From Nemertoderma westbladi (Eukaryota; Xenacoelomorpha; Nemertodermatida; Nemertodermatidae), in NCBI GenBank assembly GCA_032718475.1, contig JAUCBJ010000858.1, forward strand, positions 1-61,733: a DNA stretch of 61,733 nucleotides, read 5' to 3'. A program made the translations under genes and the position numbers. The notes under the pieces were generated by a model that saw only the letters and a program-made list of their open reading frames with translations, had not been told where the DNA came from and searched no databases. Below are positions 54,590 through 61,733 of the stretch, in pieces (position 1 is the stretch's first letter; the number at the start of each line of letters is the position of its first letter).

Positions 54590-55945
54590 ATGACTGAGTT
54601 GATAGAAGATGATCTTGGTATCAGGGAGCGATATACTCCACCTTTATAAGCGTTTGTTGATAGCTTGATACGCGGCGACGCTGGTTCAACTACTACGGAG
54701 GACGATGGGCGTTATATCGAACTGCCGATGTCCCAGGAGCAACTTACGCGTGAATTGGAGTATAGAAAATTCACTGCTCGCTATACGCATTGTAATGGTA
54801 CGTATATGGACTTCTTAACTACTGGCCATCCTATCGATTTACACGATATGGACGATATCGACACCGAAAGGGAAATGGTCCTGTTTAAATATCATACCCA
54901 GCGGAGTTGGAACGATAAATTGAGAATCGAATGCGAAAATTCTATTCGAAATCGACTCGAAAGAGAAGACGTTAAAGAACCGGATAAACGCGGTAACTCC
55001 AACGTATATTTGGAATTCTTGAGAGAAACATTGTAAAACCGAATAAATATCACCCGCGTTTCCCCTACAAGACGTGCGTCTTTGGTATTATTACGATGAA
55101 TGCCCAAGACCCAACCAACAAACGGAAAGACATAAATATCCGTAGAGACGTTGCTTTAAACACGGTTTTACTCGCTATATTTACGGGAGTTTCGAGCGAA
55201 ACTTGTTCGATGTATCACCTACGCTCGCTCGATTCAAACAATCCTTAAATAAACCTATGATCAGAGTTCCGGAATACTCGGTCAGACCTCCTCATTCCCT
55301 AGTTAGACCTCAGACTCTTGATCCTAATAGTATCATGGATCCTCCCGAACTGTACTCACTGTTCAAAGATCTAGTGCTACCCGAACAGTTAGTCGGTGGC
55401 ACTCCGGTTGTGGGCTCCCAAATATTCGCCTATCTTACCTAGTCGGATTGGGACGCGGACATCTAATATCGTCATTCAACCGTATCATCGTCCCTGTTTA
55501 ACCCGATACAACCTGTCACCGAAGCAGAGGAAAGAGTTATACGAAACGCGTTGGACACTATTCGTCAAAAGATCGGAAAATGAACCTACAATTGTTTAGA
55601 GAAACGTAAATTACAGTAGCAAGTCCAAGCGGTAAACGAATTAACTTTATCTCAATTCATGCAGGAAATTCAGAATCTCTAAGAAGATATCGAACTTGGA
55701 CGACCCTATTCTCTGCAAGAGTTTTGGACGAACGCATCCAACGATAAGCGGAGGAAAATCAGCTCGAGGAGAAGCATATCGAAATGGACGAGACATCGAC
55801 CGTAACCCTAAACCTTCAGATGCAATTGTATTGCACCCTTTACCCAGGAGTTATGGCTCTCCTAGTAAAGTGGCTCGCCCCAAAGAGAAAAGGACTCTTG
55901 CTAGCCTCAAAAAACTGCATAAACGCCGTCTGTGTAAGAAAGACT
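54590..55945 (+). pseudogene. Broken 3' ORF(s) of the LTR element, unknown function
   Basis: From ATG at 54590 (MTELIEDDLGIRERYTPPL, stop) the frame continues as a 123-codon segment (GRYIELPMSQEQLTRELEYR, TGHPIDLHDMDDIDTE). Further open pieces follow at 55203-55442, 55396-55599 and 55696-55947, ending in a very basic stretch (KVARPKEKRTLASLKKLHKR). I do not recognise the family. The position after integrase is where some BEL elements carry an envelope-like or accessory ORF, but I see no signal peptide, membrane span or fusion-like segment. It may be remains of another gene carried in the element. Confidence 0.45.
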
Positions 55946-56025
55946 AACTGTTTAGAGTATTTTTATATTTTAGAAACTGTGATTTTTTATATTTTATAGA
56001 CTAAAATCCCATTTTCTGGGAGCGG

Positions 56026-57214
56026 TGTAAAAGCTTTTGCGGAATTAGCCAGTTATTTTCCCCGCAAAGTACTCTGTAGTTGGTTTAACAGGCAAAAAAG
56101 GCCGTGTCCTTACTGTACTGGTGTTTTAGAGGACATAAAAGCCATTTCTTCTGTATGTGTACTTTAGCGGACATAATTAGCAATTCTATGACGCAATGCG
56201 CTAGATCCTCTTGAAACAGTGTAGTTACTATGACGACAGCTAACAGCTGAGCTGTACACGTGTAGCTTTTCCTTGTTCTCTGGTGTTTCTTTGTTCGGTC
56301 AACCAATCAGAGCGATTCTCCTGCTTTTTGTACAGAAACCTCCGGGAAATCGCGCAATGCATTATGGGTCAATGTTTACATTTTGTCCTGAGCCCAGAAG
56401 ACCGGCTTTTGGAATCTCTGTGTTTTCAGTCTTTAGCCCAACATTAGTAGGCTTAATTATAGAACGTATATCTGTTATCATATCAATTCATATCAATCAT
56501 AACTCACTCACCTAATCATATTGTCAACTACAAACACCGCATTTTTACTGATATTTACTGTCGGTTGTTCATTATATCAGTTGATGGAATATTGTTATAT
56601 TTGGATAATATCAATCAATAATCAGACACCCCAATCTTCTTGATATACTGAAGGTTAGAGAGACCGGTTACATATAACGATTGCGACTTACATTAAAGTG
56701 GTTCTGAAGTGAATCTAATGCTATTTCATAGGCCCTACATGTATTGGTTGTTGTTCTCTTTATATGTGACTAAAATTAGTGAAGGTCGGCAGATCGGTGT
56801 GCAGCATTGTGCAGTATTGTGTATGATTGTGACGGATAACAAAGCATCTCCTAAAGAATGCGCCATATACGTGAATCTATAGCCATCCCGTTGTGTCTAG
56901 TTTAAGTCATAACTCTGTTTACATATTTAGAGCGCCACGTCCTAAAGGAACTGTTAATATTTCCCGAAAGTGAATAATATTTGTCAGAGATTATATATTA
57001 CGATCAGTCGAATAATACAGTAGGCCTACACCGCAATACGGTTAGGCTTCCAAATCCAGTCTCCCGGGTATATCCAGCGGGTGAATGATCGCGCATAGAC
57101 TGGCTTCGGCTAATGTAGTGTATCAAATACGTGTCATAGGCTAAAGACGATCTATTATCTAGAAGACATCCCAATTTGGCAGGTTAAACTGCTAAAGGTC
57201 TGAAAGCGCGAACA
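56026..57214 (+). repeat. 3' LTR, 1,189 bp
   Basis: It is preceded by a purine-rich CTGGGAGCGG, a plausible polypurine tract, then TGTAAAAGC. The first 911 bp match the 5' LTR; the last 278 bp (56937-57214) have no counterpart at the 5' side. It ends GCGCGAACA directly before the AATAT duplication. Confidence 0.88.
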
Positions 57215-57965
57215 AATATTGTGAGGCAAATGACCTTAAAGTCAATGTAACCAAAACAGAGGAAGTCAAGTTTCGTAGAGGTGGAAGGCTGGCTGCAGGC
57301 GATAAGTTAACATATCTCGGAACGGAACTGAAATTACTTTTGTACCTTGATTTAAATATCTGGGTGTAATTTAAATTTACACTGCCTTTAACTCAACGTC
57401 TGGACATATTAACTACCTGTATGGAAAAGGTATTTCCGCGTGTGTGAGAGTTTCTTTAGCAGTAAATTTACATTTAATATCACCACAATCAGCACAGCGT
57501 TTATACGATGCCATAGTAGTACCATCAGCAACATAGTATTTCCGTATTCAATATGGACGTAAATAATCCCCAGGTAAAAGTAAAGCTAAGTGAAGTTAAG
57601 GAGCGTTACCTTAAGATGTGGGTTGGGCTAAATAAGTATGCCTATAACACAGCCATACTAGAAGCCACCACTAATTCCAGCCTATTTTTTGACATAGCAA
57701 ATTTAACTGGTTTTCGTAGAACACTTGTAGCTATGTACCTAAACATGGTTGTCACAACCTAATTTGTAGGACCTTTCAATGTTGGACAGTTAAGAATAAC
57801 TGTCAGTGTCGTTTTTGTGGTGCGTCAGTCAATAAGTGATTAGTTTCACATCTTTGAGGAATGTAAATGGTCAAATGGTAAACTCGGTAAATAATAACTA
57901 ATTAACTTAATTACGGTGCATAACCAATGTTGGTTTTCGTCAATATATTATTATTATTATTATTA
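57215..57965 (+). mobile_element. Right half of the split LINE, ending in an (ATT)n run
   Basis: AATAT (target duplication), then TGTGAGGCAAATGACCTTAA encoding C-E-A-N-D-L-K-VNVTKTEEVKF and later SPQSAQRLYDAIVVPSA. Frames are then broken by stops. A Cys/His tail (CQCRFCGA... HIFEECKW) typical of LINE ORF2 ends lies near 57800-57870. It ends at ATTATTATTATTATTATTAT (57946-57966). Before the LTR insertion this was one LINE copy with 41340-41553. Confidence 0.85.
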
Positions 57966-60004
57966 TATACACTAAAATAAGCAGAAATATTTTCACCAAC
58001 CCCAGTTCTTTCAAAATTATACTAGAAAGCAAGCGAGCTGGTTTTAAACGAACCTGCCCCTCAAACCAGTACCCTGAGTGAGTGGAAATGAAAACACGAA
58101 AATTGCCATCAACACAACGATAGAAACACCAGCTGCTGGTACTCATGAGGGCCTAGAAAGCTACTACTATTGATTGAATTGATAGGCCTAAACTGCAGAA
58201 AAGTATATTACTTGCAAAATTTATTACTATCTTACTCTAACCCAGAAGCAGACAGTAAGCAAACATGAACTGTTTGTTTGTAATGTATTACCCCGCCAGC
58301 TGAATAGATCAAGTGGCTGTTAGTGAGTATCCCAAACCAATAAACGATATAATTAGAAGGGTAATAACAGTGGATGTAACATTGACTACAGAGTGAGTGA
58401 TAGAGTGGTGTGATTAATAAAGCCACGAAGATGAGGTGTGAACGCATAGTGAGGCCCAAACCAAGTATTAGAAATTGCGTACGACAAACAGAACAATGGT
58501 GTAATAAAGTACTACTGGAGTTGCATTACAGTAAGGAGAATGTAACCGGTTGTTTATAACAATAAAAGGGACTGATAATAAATTGGGGGGTTTTACCAAG
58601 AACTACTCACGCCTGAGAGATAATAACATTTTAGGTGTATAACAGATGAAGGTGTTAATAGTGAGATTAGTCAGATGTTTAGTAACGATTATTGATTATA
58701 TTGCGGCGTATATAATGTTATGATTTCGTTGTAGAACTTCATTCCTTAGGTGCATTTCTACCTAATGTTTATTGGTACCTTGTATTACCTTACTAGATTT
58801 TATTACGCTATTTCGCACCGTACGTGCAATAGATATTATTGGTGAGAGATATTAGCTATTATCTAGTAAATTCCATTATACTACAAGTCAAACTGAACCC
58901 CCTTATTTGATACACTGATTCCGGGGTCTAACGCATATCCTCGACTGGCCACTGGTTGACCGATCGACAGCAGGTTCCCTGGGCGAAACCGGAAGTCACG
59001 TGGGAAGGGAGGTAGGCATTCTACTAGAGAGAACCTAAGGGATCGGATAAGTTCCCGGAATAGTGAGGGAATAGTTCCCTTACAGCGGCTGCTTAGTCTA
59101 TTAATTGAATTTGAAAATATAAATATTTTGAATTGCAGGTGTAACTGAAACTATTTGAGTATATATATAAAGTACAGTATACGTAATACGTAAAGTAACT
59201 AAATACTACAAGAAAGTAGGCCTATGGGAAAGTTGAGGGAATGTAGCCTGTATATAATGGCAGGGGCGATAAGGACCAGGGGTCATAAAGATACAGAGGC
59301 GATAAAGACTAGGGTGCGACAACTTCCTAAAAACTCAGATCAGGGGGGGCTATAAGTTCCCGACAAAATTGGAATTTATAGGGGCGATAAGGTTCCAGGG
59401 GCGATAACGTCCTTAGTAGGCCCCTATATTTAAAACTTCGTTGGCAGAAAACTCAACTGAGTACAATTCGTACATAATATAACAACAATAAAGCACTTCA
59501 CATAAAAGGTAGCAAAACGGATACATAATAAAAAAAGTATTTTAAAATTGTTTGGTTCCTTTCCTTGAGTTACATTTCCTTTCTTGATAGAAAACATTCT
59601 TTGGGTTAGATTGTCTTTCTAGTTAGTATACTCCTGAATTGGGATAGTGATAGTATACATCAGAAAATAAGTTAAGTTACAGTATGTATATGTATACGGA
59701 TATCAGATAGGGGGGTTTTGGTTAGAACAGCGTTCCATTGTGACCAGTTCCTTTCTCTCAATTGATAAATTAACATTATACGAGATATTTATTCACCGAG
59801 ATCTGAGTGTCTCACGGATATACCGAACTATTTCTTAATTATATATCGGGTACCTCCCGCAGTTTCCGTTTAATATATTGTTCCTGTACATTCGCATTGA
59901 CTGCTAGAGTTAGTAGGCCGGGACATCATAACCCCTTCCACCCCCCGCCAACCACTGTCCCAGCGATAGTCATGTTGTCCCAAAAATATATCGCAATTAT
60001 TGAA
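57966..60004. other. Intergenic region, no gene recognised
   Basis: At 58990-59010 a composite CCGGAAGTCACGTGG (ETS core joined to an E-box) stands out. Short GGGGCGATAA repeats occur at 59260-59410 (GGGGCGATAAGG-type, about five). A dispersed-repeat fragment lies at 59715-59780. The 3' UTR of the SLC36-like gene must lie just left of 60005. Confidence 0.5.
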
Positions 60005-60962
60005 TTATATGTTATTTTTTCTTCCCTCCACCAAACTGCTAATGACAACGGCCAACGATGAAACACAAATAAGAACCCCGATCACCATAAGGCTGATGTC
60101 TTTGCAGATGACGAATCGACTGACTCGACCGTATTCCAGGGCGATATGAAACAGCGGTGGGATGAAAAACACCACCGCATTCATAGCAGTCACCCCGATA
60201 ACTGCCATAAAATATCCAAAATTATTTCTAGCGATTTCGCCAATAATCAATGTGACAACCAATAAACTCACTCGCACAAGATATCTCTGGCATCGCGGCA
60301 GCATCTCCGGGTCTTCGTTTGACAATCCTTTGAGCATGTCGATATCCTCTTCATTTATTTCCGTTAATTCCGGGTCATCCGGGATCGTCTCTTTGGCTCT
60401 GAGCTTCTTGATCTTGCAGAGAAGCGTTTCCGCGATCTCAATAGCCGGAAATAGTTGCAACGGGAAGCTTACAGCGAGAGAGATCACAAGCATCACCTTG
60501 ACAACAACGATGTACCAAGTGTGATGGGGGAGATCTTGTACCAGAATCTGGTGAGGGTTAGGGACACAGATGTAGATGATAACGCCGCACATGTTTATGA
60601 TGATTAGTTCAATAATGAGAACGGCGTGGAGGAATCCAGGGAATAGTTTCCTGTTACCCACCATTCCTCGCTCTACAGACACAGCAACTATAATCCCCTC
60701 GAACACAGTAACCATCTGTCCAATACATATTGGTAGAGTCTCCCAAACGAATAGAGCTATTTCCGAAAGAATTGCGGACGAGAGTTGAAGGATAAAGTAA
60801 ATTACGACAATCATTGTGGACGTCAAAAGGAGGAAGACACCGACGAAGCTTATAACACCGATTCCGCGTATTCTCTGTATCATTAGCGCGATTAGGAAGA
60901 ACGGTATTGGTGCCAACATTAACACAGCAGAGTAGCTCAAAGTAGGTTCCACTACTTTGCCA
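60005..60962 (-). CDS. SLC36-like amino-acid transporter (AAAP family), last exon
   Basis: 319 codons follow an acceptor TTATTTTCAG|T at 60962. The first base completes a codon, then GKVVEPTLSYS. Seven to eight hydrophobic spans follow. Segment order and spacing match proton-coupled amino-acid transporters: the FFLIALMIQRIRGIGVISF loop-span, then TVFEGIIVAVSVERGM, equivalent to the conserved FEGIG...LE--M, then FPLQLFPAIEI, then RVSLLVVTLIIGEI and FFIPPLFHI, and a final KDISLMVIGVLI span. Such proteins carry small amino acids with protons across lysosomal or plasma membranes. The N-terminal three or four spans are not in the window, so the gene continues to the right. A long acidic loop (PDDPELTEINEEDIDMLKGL) between spans is unusual. 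GTG at 60952 is not a start; the exon is internal in frame. Confidence 0.85.
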
Positions 60963-61733
60963 CTGAAAATAAAAGATAACTACAGTTATTAATGTACGTG
61001 TGAATGAACCAAAATTATCAATTTAATAATCATGGCAGAAACTACAATTAAGTTACACAACATGAACCGTAACAACGAAACGAGCACATCACACCACCCA
61101 TTCCCGCCGTCTCACTAAGTTAGTAACTATACCCAAGATGGACGGCGTCCACCCTAAAGCAGAGCTAACTGGAGCGTAAGCTAAGCGTAAGCTAAGCGTT
61201 GCTGAAGGTATTATATCCGTATATTCCGTTCTCGAACAGACAATAATTAGTTTATCATTCATTCGAGCTGCTTTTTGCTGATTTTGGGTAAAAAATTAGT
61301 TGCTTTCATGCCCGCAGAGTTTTGCTGTACAGTACTTTAGTATTTTATTAACATAATAAATCAATTGGTTTGTTATTATGTTCGATGCTCAACCACACCC
61401 ACTGTTGTTATGTTTCCACATATATCATATTACTATAGACTTTCTTCATCTTTGCAGTTTCGACTCAAAAAGCCCCTTACAGAGAAAAGGAGAGGTTATC
61501 TTCTAACCATTATTGTTGACCGCCTCCAATGCTACAGTTCGCCTCTCTCAGCCTACAGTATAAAGCAATAATAATTTGAAAATTCTTTATTTTAGCATAC
61601 GGGTAATGCATCTCAATTTATTTTCCTTAATGATTTTAATTTCGCATTCTTACGAAAGCTTTGTACGACTTTATTATTGGCCAAATCCACACAGACTGAT
61701 AAGAAAATTACACAAGGAAATCATTATGGAGTG
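60963..61733 (-). other. Intron of the SLC36-like gene, no further exon seen
   Basis: AT-rich. No segment resembling the missing N-terminal spans was found on the minus strand up to the window edge. Confidence 0.5.

Larger units (their letters stand above)
41554..57214 (+). mobile_element. 15.66-kb BEL/Pao LTR retrotransposon inserted in a LINE
   Basis: It starts TGTAAAAGC and ends GCGCGAACA, that is TG...CA. It is flanked by AATAT at 41549-41553 and at 57215-57219. Two copies of a 911-bp sequence (41554-42464 and 56026-56936) are collinear without indels and differ at about 7 sites (about 99.2% identity). The order inside is a leader with 290-bp repeats, gag, protease, RT, RNase H, integrase with a C-terminal domain, a long 3' region with broken ORFs, and the 3' LTR. 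The length is large for a BEL element (commonly 6-10 kb) because of a 2.35-kb leader and a 3.1-kb 3' region. Three stops and one frameshift interrupt gag-pol, so this copy is not autonomous as read. Confidence 0.88.

Noticed and set aside
56955-56985. GAATAATATTTGT as the right target duplication of the LTR element
   Set aside because: Resembles the left flank, but the LINE frame does not resume there. It resumes after AATAT at 57215, next to a proper ACA end.

Overview
This window is nuclear DNA of an invertebrate-type animal. The evidence is spliced genes with GT-AG introns, a multi-exon phosphorylase kinase regulatory subunit gene of the alpha type, an MS4A-like four-span membrane protein, an SLC36-like amino-acid transporter, BEL/Pao and several LINE retrotransposons, short inverted-repeat elements, and an exceptional load of minisatellites. 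The phylum cannot be fixed from this sequence alone; an aquatic invertebrate is a guess.

Layout. Bases 1-604 hold a decayed BEL/Pao reverse transcriptase/RNase H fragment, which runs into a 35-bp array and then a 2.3-kb array of 30-bp units. Bases 3106-7218 are AT-rich and carry foldback elements, a 181-bp TAA-flanked MITE and nine apparently identical 40-bp repeats. From 7219 to 38149, on the minus strand, lie the first 12 coding exons (568 codons) of a phosphorylase kinase alpha-like gene. Its splice phases all agree, and the gene must continue to the left of the window. Intron 2 (24798-36982) contains a two-exon MS4A-like gene on the same strand (27076-28943) and large 29-bp and 12-bp arrays. 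An orphan fibrinogen-domain terminal exon lies at 40144-40346 (+). A 15.66-kb LTR retrotransposon of BEL/Pao type (41554-57214, +) sits inside a LINE with a 5-bp target duplication; the interrupted LINE reading frame resumes on the far side. The right end (60005-60962, minus) is the last exon of an SLC36-like transporter.

Main observation. In the phosphorylase kinase gene, four different minisatellites are built from copies of the adjacent exon edge and its splice site. They are a 35-bp array copying the acceptor of exon 8, a 22-bp array copying the donor of exon 8, a 24-bp array (about 266 copies, filling intron 9) copying the donor of exon 9, and a 49-bp array (about 21 copies, filling intron 10) copying the last 33 nt of exon 10 with its donor. 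In intron 11, a 32-bp copy of the end of exon 11 lies on the far side of a LINE. Hundreds of copied splice sites therefore sit beside the real ones. The 24-bp array is also a multiple of three and open in the exon's frame, so use of nearby copied donors would add 8-residue blocks without a frameshift.
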